DNA of 64,000 bases from Morinoia aosen (GCA_030386875.1 CM059575.1:41322859-41386858), one strand, 5' to 3'. Shown: positions 11,221 to 23,445, numbered from the stretch's first letter. Program-made: numbers and translations. The notes: generated from the letters alone by a model not told the origin.

Positions 11221-11426
11221 TGTACGGAGCGAGTAAAACACGGTAGACGCTGACGGTAGAGTTTATTGGTGAGAGCCAGGTGTCATTGGCAACAGGTGGG
11301 AATGATACAGATTGAGCGCCCCAGGCGAGACAAGTACGCCTTATATAGGTTGGTTGCGAGACCACAAGATATCAAGATAACAGACATAGAAGGCAAGAGT
11401 AAGTGACGACACATCACTCGCGCACA
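11221..11426 (-). repeat. Gypsy 3' LTR
   Basis: It carries a TATATAAGG-type TATA box on the minus strand (11341-11349) and an AATAAA signal (complement of 11262-11267) downstream of it, the usual order for U3-R-U5. It differs from the 24160-24365 copy at four single bases. Confidence 0.95.
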
Positions 11427-11455
11427 TCATTCCCCCCCCCCCCCCCCCCCCCCCG
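11427..11455 (-). other. Gypsy polypurine tract with long G run
   Basis: Directly inside the 3' LTR, read on the minus strand, there is an uninterrupted run of more than 20 G followed by AATGA and then the LTR start TGTGCGCG. This is where the plus-strand primer lies. A homopolymer G tract this long is unusual, and its length may be imprecise in the assembly. Confidence 0.7.
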
Positions 11456-12910
11456 AAAGCGGATGAGAAATAAACTCAAATTTAAAACGGTTAATCAAAA
11501 CCCAAAAATAATTCGCAGAATGAACGAAAACCGTTGAACAAATTAACACGAAGTTAACAAGGAAAGTTAACAAAAGGTATTCAAATATTAACGTGATAAC
11601 CCTAGGTTAAGAGTAACGCTATTGCTTTAAATCGACAGTAATTTTAAAACGTATCGCAACTCATACTATTAAAAAGTTAAAATGTAAGCATCAAATTTTT
11701 GAATAACTCACCAACAAAACCATCGCAGCAGCATTATAGTTATCGAAACTTGGCAATACAAGCAAAACAAGGGCAGCTAAGCAAATACGAAAAATATAAT
11801 GCCCTGTTCAAAGTTAACTTGAAACAACTCGATACATTATGTTAAATAACCATTAATCAAACAATCGCACAGTTAAAATGACCAACTAAACACCGTCCAC
11901 CTAATTATAATAAAACGCAAAACAGTACTAGATACCAAAAAAACGCAAAACCCACTTTAAATTAACTGATTTACATCTGTATCTTTTACCAAATACGCGA
12001 AATAAAATAAATAAACGTAAATGAAAATTTAAAAAAGAAACACATTGAAAAATTTAAGCACCACAAAACACTGTAAAATTATCAATTATTAAATGCGTAA
12101 ACACTGTTTAAAAATATTTTAAAACCTTCCATACCCTACAATCATGTAAAACATCAGATATAATAATAAAATAGCGATTAATATGGATTAATACTTAAAC
12201 GTAGCGAAAAAAAACGGAACACTAAAGTTTCAGCAAGTTTTAGCAAATAGCAAAAGCAATCCCAACAAGCGTAAGCAAACAACTAACTTACCGTGCAATA
12301 TGACCAACAGCACGTCGACCGAAGTAAGGATATTTTTAATAAAAAAAACAAACGCCACATTTTCTTATATCAGCACAACTAAAGAGAAATTAATTTCCGA
12401 TAATTTAAAAAAACAAACTCCGCAAATTACACATTAAAAATATTGCAACTACCAAAATTGAATTACATATTAAAAACATGGAAAGTATTGGCAAGCAACC
12501 AAAAAACACATCATCCCAAGAACAGAAATAGCCTTTAAATTAAATTAATTTAAATAATTTGATAATTGAAATAATTAAAACTTTTATGAGAAATTACGCG
12601 ACGATAAAAATACGATAAAAACTAATTCTAAATTACGCGACGACATGAGAAGAAACATACAGCATAAGAAACATCGCTTCGAAACAGATTATAAGATTAT
12701 ATAGCGAATTTAAGCGATTACATATAACGATTACGCATTTTCCTTACGATTTTTTCCATTCTCCACTTTTCACCACCTCACGCTAAATTTTCCATAGCGC
12801 GGTTATCATTTTCATACGAATTAATTCACGGGGAAATTTCATAATTTCAACAATTTCAAATCATTTTCTACTTTTCCAAGATTTTTAATTTTCGGGATTT
12901 TTAATTTTTC
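11456..12910. other. AT-rich 3' noncoding region of Gypsy
   Basis: About 1.45 kb of very AT-rich DNA (on the plus strand rich in AAAAC and ATTAA words) with no open frame of note on either strand. It lies between the env-like remnant and the 3' LTR. It may be the decayed 5' part of neither gene, or simply a long 3' untranslated region. Confidence 0.5.
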
Positions 12911-12917
12911 CTATTAC

Positions 12918-13399
12918 TTAAATTTCCCGTCGCACACTTGCAACGGGGCAGGGACGGCCATTGCTCCCTGCTTGTCGTGGCCGTCCGGCCCGCCTTGCGC
13001 TAGTCAGTTGTACGAACACAAGGTCTCTTTTTATGTTCAGCACTACGCTTGATCCTGGATGCCTCTTGGCGGCCTCCCGGCCGCGCGTCCGCACGAGAAA
13101 AAAATCCTCGCGCTGGGCTGTCATAATCATCTTCACCTGTTTCTTAAGGTGGTAGATGATTGTTCCTAATCCCATGGTTACCAGGATTAGCAACATCACT
13201 ACGATGTCGGTGACGTTATCAGGCAACAGATCCGTTCTGGCATGGAGTTGTCCCGAATCCAAGCTTCGTCGACGTTGGAGTTATGGGTAGACAACGCTGT
13301 AACGAGCGTATCCACATCGATGGTACTCTCCGCGTTGCCCATAACGTGCCTCACGCACCTGAAAAGGAAGGATACAGAACCGATTAGCGTGACCAACAT
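12918..13399 (-). pseudogene. Env-like membrane segment of Gypsy
   Basis: Two overlapping minus-strand frames (13399-13199 and 13262-12918) sit where an env gene would follow pol. The first starts with a hydrophobic stretch (VTLIGSVSFLFRC). The second carries a typical transmembrane helix (VVMLLILVTMGLGTIIYHL) followed by a basic KKQ and a cytoplasmic tail, the layout of the C-terminus of an envelope TM subunit. A frame change would lie around 13240. The surface part that would make up most of env is not readable, so this is a remnant at best. A chance hydrophobic frame remains possible. Confidence 0.35.
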
Positions 13400-13600
13400 A
13401 CAAACAGAAAAAACTAACCCACAAACATAAAATTTTAAAATTCTTTAAATGTTCATGATAAAGTTCATCCCAAAAAGTAAAATCAATTCGTATCGAACCT
13501 TAGGGTATCGACCCCTCGGTCGGGTAGCCACCAACCAGTGTATGAATTCTAATTAAATTGGGCTGATCACCGAACATTCCGGCTGGAACTAAAAATAACA

Positions 13601-13832
13601 CTATGAGTTGCGCCGCAGCGTCAAACCAGCCCATCTCACAGGATGAACTGCAACCTCAGCGATTGCATATAGCAGTCGAAGAATCCGCTCACCATTAAAA
13701 AATATCAATTCAGCGACACCTCCAGACTATCAAATTAACGTTGTAAGCGAATTGGAAAAACAAATAAAACGTCTTAGAGACAAGGGTTATCAACCCTCAA
13801 GGTTAAAATGGATAGTTACACATTCATTTTAA
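13601..13832 (+). pseudogene. Antisense small ORF in Gypsy 3' region
   Basis: On the strand opposite the element's genes, an ATG near 13598 opens about 31 codons (MSCAAASNQPISQDELQ...), ending just after a run of A's. In the neighbouring frame a second clean stretch follows, polar and helical with ELEKQIKRLRDKGYQPSRLK, and stops at about 13830. Together they would give a protein of about 75 residues with one single-base break at an A run (near 13697). I do not recognise it. Its position between pol and the env-like remnant and its opposite direction are odd for a Gypsy element. Confidence 0.25.
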
Positions 13833-14220
13833 CACTCAGGTTAATATCAAGTATTATGCCAAATTAAACTAAAACAACGCAGCACAAAAAGCTGTAAACA
13901 TAACACATAAAATATAATATACGGATTGCTGAGAACATTATGAAACACAACGCATATTACACAGCAAAAACTCCTTAAACTGTAATTATTAACCTTAACG
14001 CAACTGGTTAAACAATGTAACATAGTAAATCGTAACTCGTCGAGTCGTTGCGACGTCAAACGTAAGTCATGAACGTAGCAGAAAGGGCTTGTCATTTCAA
14101 CTCACAGTTTAACCTTCCTCAAGGGTAACAGGTGATTTAAGTTACTCTTATAAATTTTGGAACCAATTTTAACCTCAGCCCAATTTCTTTTGACCTTTAG
14201 AACCACAGCTGGCCCGAGCC
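13833..14220. other. Spacer downstream of Gypsy pol
   Basis: There is no supported gene. A minus-strand frame at 14095-13847 has low-complexity Cys/Leu/Phe content and no motif. This is where the start of env would be expected, but it cannot be read. Confidence 0.4.
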
Positions 14221-14223
14221 AAG

Positions 14224-17200
14224 TTAATTCAAGTTTATGTTTTTTTCGTGATTTTCTAAAAGAATCCGGTCCCCAACCTTCAGGTCTTTATTTCGACGCT
14301 TGATGTTTCTGTAAAGGTTTCTCTCCGCTGTGTTATTTATAATCAAGTTTCTAATATTTTCTACCGTCCGGGCGGCTTCTTTTGCTCGAAAATTTACTAA
14401 ATCCAATTCTTCATCATAACTGTAAGTTACAGAATCAAAAATCTCGGATTGAGAGAGTGCGCAAGTATCTCTATTAAACATTACAAAACTAAGGGTTTCG
14501 CCTAAAGTAGAATTCAATGCGTTGTTCAGTGCATTTTCAACTACCTCAAGCATCTGATCCCATTCTGCATGAGGGAGCGAATTCACATACAGTTTAAGCA
14601 GATTGGTTATTTTCTTGTTGTTTCTCTCTACTATAGCGTTGGAATGAGGACTGTATGCCAATACTTCTTTTTTTTTGCGATGGCATGCACATTAGCAAAC
14701 TGCTTGACCGCCACCGATTTAAATTCTAACGCATTATCCGTAATGAGAGTTTTAGGAAAACCTAACAAAGAGAAACAATTACTCAAACATGAAATTACTG
14801 TCTCCGTACGACGATTAGAAATCGCATACAACCTACAAAACCTAGAGAAAAGATCTATTATAACTAAAATGTGTTTATTGCAATTATCTGTAACTTTTAG
14901 TGGACCAAGGAGGTCCATAGATACAACCTCAAACGGTTCTTTCGCTATCGGAGCAGTCAAAATTTTAATTGGAACAGAAGGTCTTGCCTTAATTTATTTA
15001 CAAACTTCACAATCTCTTACAAATTTTCGCACAATTGTTTTTTCCAAATGATTATAATATTTAATTTTAAATTTAAAGAGAGTGTGTATGTCATCAGTGT
15101 GATACATTGAGTGAATAGCCAATATAGCTTTCCCCATTAAAGAGTTAGGTACCACTGCTGTCGAAATCGTGCTTGGTCGGTTGTCAATTTGTCTACGTCG
15201 GTACACAATGTCGTTCAGAATTAAAATTTTTTGTAGGTCTGGAATTTTCGAAATACTACCATGCAGTAAAGCTTCCTTAACTTCTATGCAAAAGGGATCT
15301 TTCTCCTGCTCGTCAATAAATTCTTTAATAGTCCAAGAAATCTCCTTTTCTCTTGGTACATAGTCTATAAGCTTCGAGCGAGCCTCTTTGTTTGATGCGC
15401 CGTCAGCAATGTCTCTAGGCGGCGGGTCAACCACCTAATGTCTAGTCCTGCCTCTTTTTTCCTGCGATCGCGTCTCCATGATACAGACGTCTGATTCAAG
15501 CGCGGATTCCGGAGCATCACAGCGCTCTAGTTCTTTAAAGGTTAATTTTTCATCGTTAATGGGAAGGCCGCTCAAATAATCCGCTACGACATTTTGTTTA
15601 CCAGGGAAATACTTTACAACAAGATCAAAAGAATGGACGTTTATACACCAACGTGCCATGGTTGAATCTTCAGGGAGTTTTTTTTTTTAAATAGTGGCGC
15701 CAATGGGCGATGATCCGTATAGATACGAATAGGATACCCCGTAATCAAGTATTTAAAATATTTTAGAGCTGAATGAATCGCGAAGAACTCTTTCTTAGTC
15801 GTGCTATATCGCTTCTGACTCGAGTTCAAACTTTTACTATAATAAGCCACATGGCGCAAAACTTGATCGCTTGAATCTTCCGTCTGCATCAAGACGGCTC
15901 CGATACCAGAGTTAGAAGCGTCCGTAAATAAGTGGAAGTCCTTAGCGTAATCAGGATGTCTTAAAACTGTGTCAGAAGTCAGAGCAGATTTGATAAAACA
16001 AAACTCTTCTGGCATTCGTCGGTCCCCGTATAGTCAACATCTTTTCTTAATAGGTTGTACAGAGCGTAAGCTACCTCAGCAAAGTTGGGCAAGAAATTAC
16101 GGAAATAGTTGGCTAAACCTAGGAACTGTTGCAATTCTTTCACATTAACAGGAGCCCTGCAAGTCTGCAGTTTCTCCGAATTTTTACATCTGATACCATC
16201 TGCGGCAATAATGTGTCCCAGATATTCAATTTCTTTTTTGAAAAAGTTACATTTCTCAAGTTTTAAAGACAATTTACCCGATCGAAGCATCTTAAGTACG
16301 CTTCCAATGTCAGCCAAATGCTGACTTTTTGTTCTGGAAAATACTAATATATCGTCTGAAAAGACGAATGCTAATTTGCCTAAGATAGGTGCAAGGGCAG
16401 AGGTCATCACCCTCTGGAATGCGCTTGGACTGGTACTCAGACCAAATGGGACACGCGCAAATTGGAATTTACGATAATTAATACTGAAAGCGGTGAACTT
16501 TCTACTATCTTGGTCCAACTCGACCTGGTGGAAGGCCGGACGCAGGTCCAGGTTAGTGAACCACGCGTTTCCTCCTAGAGTCGATAAAATTTCGTCAATT
16601 CTGGGTATTGGGTAAGCTTCTTTCACTAATATTTTATTAAGCCCCTAAAATCAATTACGGGACGGAGCTCCTGTGACTTCTTTTTAACCACTATGACTGG
16701 AAAATTCCAGTCGGACATCGATTCCTCAATTATTCCCTGTGAAAGCATGTCATTAGTAATTTTCATCACCTCTTCTTGATATTTATGGGGGATTCTGTAT
16801 GGAGCTAAATTCAGTTCAGGCGCATCCGGTTTCAACTGAATCCGGTGCGTCATAAGGTTCGTAACCCCTATAGTCTCCCCTTCTAACGTAACTACATCTC
16901 GAAATTCATTTAATAAATTTGCCAAAGATAACTGCATGTCCTCTTCGTAACATGAAATATCATCATTAGTTAAACAACGTCGTACTTCCTGCTTTCCTCC
17001 ACACGCCACACCTACTTGTGCATTAACTCCCAACTCCTCGTCATCAGCGAGAACTTGTTTTCTACCGCGAGCGTCGGCCTCCAACCCAAGTTTTCCTTCG
17101 ACTATGGCCTTATTTCCACCACCAGCCGAGACCAACTGCATTGTATCCGACACCGCGTCAGAATTTATTTCCACATTATTAGCGTCTCTAAGTGCTGTTT

Positions 17201-18287
17201 CAACACTTGTCATGTACATTTCGTTCTCAATTTCATCAGCTGCAATTAATTCAATATTGCACAACATCGTATTCTCGGTTAAATAAATAGCATCTTCATG
17301 TGCATTTAGAACCGTTACAGGCACCACGCCGTCGTCTTCTATACGAACAATGGATTCAGCCAACAAAGCTCTATTTCCAATTCATCTTTTTAAAAAACCA
17401 TACTCTCCTGGAGTTGCTTTTTTAACGAAACCGTACACTAACTTCATCGAGTTACCGGGCACTTCCACCTGAGTGCAATGAACGGTCAACGGCCGTGAGT
17501 ACTGTCTCGACTCAGCTGCGGCCACGATTTTTTCTTTTCTCTGCTGTTACTATTTTTTAGCGGGGTCACTACCCCCGTGGCTCTTTCTAGCCACGACAAC
17601 ATCGGATATCAGACAGTCGCTGTTTACGATTTTTTTCATCACAACTTCTCTGCTTAAAACCGGTTCCATTTTTAATTCGTAAAAGGGGATTGAAATACCT
17701 TCCCAATGAAGGGTTCTATTTTTGAAATTAATTATTGCATCATTCAGAACATCGCGTTCTAGAATTAGATCGTAATTGAATTTCGCTTCCTTCACTATCA
17801 GCGCACTAGTTTTTTAGAACTCTGTTAGTACCTGGAATTGAAATCTTCAGCTCCACCTCTCCGCTAACGTTACTTTTACCATTAATGCCTTTTACCATTA
17901 AACGGCTCGGCTTAACTTCTTCGTTCAAGTTCTTAACCTGCTTGTAACTTATTAGACATTTTTCTGAACCGCTATCTAGCAAGGCACTCAAATACTGGTC
18001 ATTATTTTTAATTATTATTGTAGGTTTGTTACATTCTTTAAACGCAACCAAACCGGCGCCTTTTTTATTGCAATTCCTTTTACGACACTAGCGGAGAAAT
18101 AGGCCTCAACTTCTTTGCTTCGTTTTTGTCTATCCGCAAGCTCTTCATCTTGCAATAAATTGTACCTATTTTCACATCTGAACAAAGGATCAATGAAGGA
18201 TTTGTTTGTCTCGGTGGTATCTGGACTTTCGAACACAGCTTCGAGATTAACGAGGGTGCTGGCGACCTCGGGCTCAATCAAATTCAA
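14224..18287 (-). pseudogene. pol: Gypsy pol: protease, RT, RNase H, integrase
   Basis: The domain order is protease-RT-RNase H-integrase, as in Metaviridae. Protease (18051-17806) has ALLDSGSEKCLIS, with DSG instead of the usual DTG, and a YDLILERDVL segment follows. RT (17366-15979) shows PYRIPHKYQEEV, LDLRPAFHQVEL, VFSDDILVFS as the catalytic box and YLGHIIAADGI. RNase H (16015-15641) has HLFTDASNSGIG, the TTKKEFFAI glutamate and YTDHRPL. Integrase (15434-14224) has an HHCC finger ending CEVCK, VVSMDLLGP, LITDNALEF and SPHSNAIVERNNK, then a KVGDRILL C-terminal fold. The frame changes at least eight times. Breaks at 14668-14676 and 15678-15688 lie in T runs of 9 and 11; others, near 16016 and 16626, do not. 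Confidence 0.92.
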
Positions 18288-18313
18288 ATTCTCCCTGCTA
18301 CCTCTACCTGTTT

Positions 18314-19787
18314 CTATTCTTCGCTAGAAAATTCCCGAGCACCCGGCTTGGCATCTGCAAAATGTACTTCACTCCTACCGCGCGATTGGCTCCCACCTCT
18401 GTTTACATTGCCCCCGCGTAGATAGGCCTTATAACCTCGTATTTCAGTTCCCGTGGCTCTACAATGTTTCACCAAATGTGCTCCGCCACACGCGAAGCAT
18501 CCTCTCGCAGTAAACTGACCTCTCTGAGATCTACATTCAAAATGACCAACAACTGAACATGAATTGCAAAATGGAAAACCTCGTTTTTTAGTTCCCGCTT
18601 CATATTTGGATCCCTCAAAATGCCCTGAAGCCTGATCAGAACTACTAGAACTATTGTCTGTTCTTACAGTATTGCACTCCATAGAACCTATTGTCTTATC
18701 TCCTATGTAACCACTAAATTCTCTCGATCTTCCACGAGGATTTCGCACCCAGGGTCTAGGACCTGCAATCCTGCGTTGCCCTACACGATTCCTACGGTGG
18801 TTTCCGAAGTTCCCATAGTAAACTTCGCTCTCCTGAAAGGAGTCCTGCGTCTCAACGCAGTCATCAAGACCACTACTTACATCTGCTACGTAACTTTCAT
18901 TATCATTTCGGACTGGGTACTTGGCCGCAAGGATTTTTTTTTGTTTCAGCTTGGCTCCTAACAGCAGCAATTAAACGTGCTAGGAGCTCTTCTGATGAAC
19001 TAATTTGACACTCGAAAACTTTCTTTGCAAAGGATTGGTCCAACATGGGACCCAAAGTAGTTAAAGCGAGACTGAACACAATACTGTCTGCAACAAATCG
19101 TTTGAGTTCTGCCTGCGTTGTGCAAGCTTGGTAGTAGGGATGACGTTGCCAACCCAACGTATTTGAATTTAACACATGATCAGAAAGTTTACGTATTTTT
19201 GCAAAAACTGTTACTAATTGTGCTGTCAAAGCATCATTGCGGACCAGTTGTAGTTCATTTAAATCGCATGCAAGGGCGTGAAGTGACTTCTCACCCTTGC
19301 ACACGTAAATGTCGTACAATATTTTTACAACTTCATCAAAAGTGTAATTTAGATCACTATTCACTAACTTGGTCACTACTGAATTGAAGTCACCAACTTG
19401 TTTATGGGCAGACCTTACAAGAAATTCCTTCTTTGCCTCATCACTGTTGACCTCTGGCAACAGTGACATATAGGCTTTGAGGTTCATTATATGTGTTCCC
19501 CATGTTTTATTTTCAAGGAACTCCGGATCTGCGTAACGCCGTCTACCTCGGAAGGTCGGGATCTCAGCGCTCGACATTATGGTCCCTGCTCTAGGAGGCA
19601 TGTTTGCCACTATATCGCGAGCTAACTGAGTCCTATCATCATTAGTACTAGTGCTAGCGGTAGCTCTGGGAGTAGTCATTGTGGTATTTTGGGGAGCAGT
19701 AAATCTAGGAGTGCTTATTCTACCACTTTTTGTTTTTATTGGTTCTGAGCGGATATGTTCCTCGGAATCCGATGTGTCCGACATCAA
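18314..19787 (-). pseudogene. gag: Gypsy gag with two zinc knuckles
   Basis: The structural protein starts at 19787 (MMSDTSDSEEH...). It has a polar N-terminus, then a capsid-like helical region of about 200 residues (for example PEFLENKTWGTHIMNLKAY). The frame changes at a run of nine T's (18934-18942) and continues on 18970-18314. The second part has an Arg/Gly-rich stretch and two cysteine clusters, CNSCSVVGHFECRS and CFACGGAHLVKHC. The latter is a near-canonical CX2CX3HX4C knuckle that binds RNA. Apart from the T-run break, gag reads through without stops, so it may have been lost recently or the break may be a sequencing error. Confidence 0.85.
18934..18942. other. T9 run at gag frame break
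   Basis: The two gag frames meet exactly at this homopolymer. A one-base length change here accounts for the break. Confidence 0.7.
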
Positions 19788-20382
19788 TATTACTACAATT
19801 TACTTCAAGAATTTCTTATTCACCGTTAATACAATCAAAAATATGCAAAAATGATGTCGCACTTTGCAAACCAGAAAAAAAAACACACATCTCAATTCAA
19901 AAAATATACACTCTATATAAAAAATACAATCAATACAATTACACTCTCCTCCCCGATCTTTGGAAAGGTAAAAAACTTTAGTAAGTACAATCTCCAGATA
20001 AAAATCCTTTAAATCTCCAGATAAAACATGTAAACGCTCTTATGAGGGGGAGAAGAAGTACAATCTTCAGAGAAAAATTCTTGAACTCTACAGATAAACT
20101 TGGCAACACTCCAGAACACTTGTAAGAAAACTTCAAAAAAATCATAGAAGCACGTAAACCTTTTTACTCTTTGGGTTACTCAAAAACTCATAACGACACT
20201 CAACCCCTTTTATCTAAATTGCAGATCACAACAAAACCAGGATACACTTACTCTGGACATTGAAACTGAAAGGGTGACGTTACTCTGCTAAATCCAACGA
20301 AATGAGCGACGCAAGGCGCCTTGCACGACTTCTAAATCGGTACTGAAGCTACTGGGTAGAGCTCTGGCTGCTCTGCGTGCGT
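19788..20382. other. Gypsy leader, left part
   Basis: AT-rich leader upstream of gag (minus-strand sense) with no open frame of note. It ends at the hAT target duplication GCGTGCGT (20375-20382). Confidence 0.5.
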
Positions 20383-21041
20383 CAGGCCTTCCACGCTCGT
20401 CAATCTTCGTACCCTAGGCTGGCGTGTATTTTACCCTAAAATGCTCCTTGATTACCCTAGAAAATATAAATGAGGGCAATCTAATAATTACCGCATTGTC
20501 TTTAACAATATTATTGGGTTTGCCTTTAATTGAGTCCCATTGATAGCTTTTTAAAGTTTCTGGGGATAAGTTAATTAATGAATGATTTACCTGAACACCT
20601 TTAGTTTATAAATGTGTATGAAATGACATCATTCCATTATAATTACAAAGTATATTTCAAATGTGGATCGATAAACAACTCAAACAAACACACATAGCGC
20701 TGTGGCCGACAAAATTGAAGTCCAGGTTCACATAACTAGTGTTCACAATACATAAATAATAATTGTTAAAAGAAGGAAAAAATTTCGGGATGAAATATGC
20801 AGACCTATGTAATGTTTTTTCCCGCTTCTTGTATTGAGTCTTTTGACCCATCTAAAACAAATGAAAAATGAATGAACTCTACGTGCGTTGTTAGGTATAG
20901 CTTTTGATCTTTAAGTAAATAATTTCTAGTCTACAGGAAACTATATTACTCACATAGAAGTAAATTCCTGGAAATACCTTGCACAAACTACAATCTACAA
21001 CATAATAAAAACGTCATCACTCTTTTCGTATTTTGTTTTTC

Positions 21042-22552
21042 TAATGTATTGGTATTGCTGAAAATTCTGTGCACATGGCATTATTATTCACTTTATTAAT
21101 AGCCCTAATTAAATTGGTATTAATTGGGACATTAGATGCAGTGAATACTCTGCATGCATCAAACCACATACGGTTTCATTTTTCAAACTGGTATTTTGAA
21201 ATGTTTACGTCAAATTTATGAGGGACCACTGAGCGATTTTTGGTTTATGAACCGATTGATCCGAACTTTGTCCAGAATGTTTTTGAGACAATGGGCAATA
21301 TTAATTTTTTATGCTATATTATCGGAAATTTCACAGGAATAGAAGTCAATGAGTTTTCATGCTTGAGCAAAACTGCTGGCAGTTTTAGAATCTTTCTCAC
21401 AAAGTAGCAGAGCCGAATTTTCCATTTTTTCTATTTTATTATTGTTTGCGATTTTCTGTCAGTTTCTAAAATGTATAATATTTTCGGTTGTGTAGAATGA
21501 CAAAAAGACTGAATGTAAACATTTGAAAAATCAATCTGTTAGAATGTTGGAAATGTAACAAGGATTCCAAAACTATTATTTTGTGCATGAAAACTCATCG
21601 CCTTCTATTCATTTTTAGGTGGAAAATTTGATTTGCACGCAGCAGGCAAAAAACCTGAATTTTGTGGTGAAATGTGATATAACGCTTATTTTTACTTGAA
21701 TCCTATGTTCACGTTGAATTACCATCTACAAACACTATGAATGCGTAATTCCATATTTATACGGCGAAAAACATATTACATGTTTAAATTACACGTGTAG
21801 AATGAAATACATTTAACTCGCATTATTTTTGTGCAGACACGGTAAATTTTTTATTTATGGACCGATTGTTTTGAAATTTTCCAGGTATATGTAATTTTTT
21901 TGAATAAACACAATTTAACTCGGGTACCTTTTTCGATTTTGGCCTTAGTTTTAAAAAAATGGGAAATATTCGTCTTCAATGCAATTTTGTTCAGATATTT
22001 CAAAAAAATTAGAAGTCAAGAAATTTTCTTGATAAAACAAATGCAGAGACAGTTTTGGAATGCTTGAGACATTTCCAACCAACTAGCTAAGCCAGATTTT
22101 TCTTTTTCTTTACTATTTTCTTTTGATACTGGGGTCGAAAATTCATGATTTTTGACCCCCCATCATCCTCCATTTAGACCCCTCTTGGGGGGTTGAAGTT
22201 TTAGTGCCGGTAGTCCCTTGGAATTTTAGGAAACAATAGCCCACTACCTAAGTACCCTTTTCAGCATAGAAAAAAATTTATAATTAAGACCAAAATCGCT
22301 CAGATGACCCCCTTAATCAACGAATGCATTTGAAAATGGGAGAGGCAACAACGTTCAAATTATAGTTGTAAGATTTGGATGGCATGGTAGCCCACAGGCA
22401 TTTTTACGGCTACGCGCCGTTTCCCAGCAATCAACAGTTGACATGACTGGTGTCGATTGTTCATCCAAGTAATATTTTCGCCACTCTTCACCAAGAAATT
22501 TATGATCGATAAACTTTTCCGTTGGGGAAATTTCGTCTAACATATAAGACAA
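21042..22552 (-). pseudogene. hAT transposase C-terminal remnant
   Basis: Reading leftward, 22552-22355 holds CGLPCHPNLTTI, which fits the stretch just before the LPxSxAxxERxFS motif of hAT transposases. The next part, including the Ser-Ala-Cys-Val-Glu segment, falls at the site of the nested element and is damaged. The dimerisation region resumes at about 21215-21050 and matches the intact-looking frame at 37671-37399 in the sister copy, where SSACVESFFSKLNLTKTLQR is readable. A further frame at 22877-22587 has paired cysteines (CFCDECDHFF) but I cannot assign it. The catalytic DDE residues are not recognisable. Confidence 0.65.
21220..22312. mobile_element. TTAA-flanked nonautonomous element A, inside hAT
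   Basis: The ends are imperfect inverted repeats: GAGGGACCACTGAGCGATTTTT on the left, and GGGGGTCATCTGAGCGATTTTGG read inward on the right. TTAT (21216-21219) and TTAA (22313-22316) flank it, and the sister hAT copy has TTAA at the matching point. There is no transposase. The interior has paired segments around AAACTG(C/T)C. It resembles the element at 40689-42009 in its flanking site, its GGGG(A/T)CATC-like ends and its internal words. TTAA targeting suggests a piggyBac-like mobiliser. Confidence 0.7.
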
Positions 22553-23445
22553 AGAATTTGCGGTCGGTGTTGAGCACTAGGCGGATTTATACAGCGTACG
22601 AGGTCCTGTTTAGGATCCTTGACGGAAAACCGTTTTTGGATTTGTGAAACTGCATCAACCAAGAAGCGTCTACAATTACGATAAAAACACCTTCTCTAGC
22701 GAAGTACATAATGCCAATTATCTTTGACATAGTTTCAGTTGCTGTCATCCCAATTTTTATGTACCTTTTTCCCCTATTGGCACTAAAGCACCAGTGAATG
22801 TTTGATGGAATGGATTCAGCAAAGAAATGGTCGCATTCATCACAAAAACAACACGCATAAAATCCAAACAAAAGCACCTAATGAGGGTAAAAATTTTTTT
22901 ATCCCAGATTGAAGATATTCGGAGAGTGAGACTAAAACAAGGTATTCAGTACGTTCAATTTCCCCAAATTATAATCTAAAAACTTCAAATAAGCGAGAGT
23001 TAGCTTGTTGTTGAAAGCATCGGCTATCATATCATTTAATTATCTGAGTTGGATCGCAAAACGACAACTCAACAAAGTGAGTGCATCCCACTGCTCCAGC
23101 AATTGTCGCACACAAGCTTGTTAAGAAACTGCACGCCGCACATTGCAAAAAGAACCGTAACTTGCTCAGCGGAACACGTTAACTTGTGCTATATTTGCGA
23201 ATCAAATTTTCATGCGATCCATCTTTGAATTAATACCTTCTGCTCATTTAATTCTTTTTTGGGTTATTAAACTGTAGTTATTTAAAACTTTCATGTTTTC
23301 TCATGATTTTTACAAAAGCGATTTGAAATATTGATTTTACCCTAGATTTTGCATTTTTTCCTCTTACCCTAGACTGTACCCTAGGAGGGGTCTGATTACC
23401 CTAGACTAGGGTAATTACCCTAGGAGTGGAAGCACTGGCGTGCGT

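Larger units (their letters stand above)
20383..23437 (-). mobile_element. hAT transposon copy 1, inside Gypsy leader
   Basis: The left end is CAGGCCTTCCAC and the right end, read inward, is CAGTGCTTCCAC: hAT-type termini. GCGTGCGT flanks both sides (20375-20382 and 23438-23445), a perfect 8-bp duplication. The ends are rich in the motif TACCCTAG. Transposase remnants lie on the minus strand. A second copy of the family at 36730-37956 shares both ends. This copy is itself interrupted by a TTAA-flanked element at 21220-22312. Confidence 0.95.
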
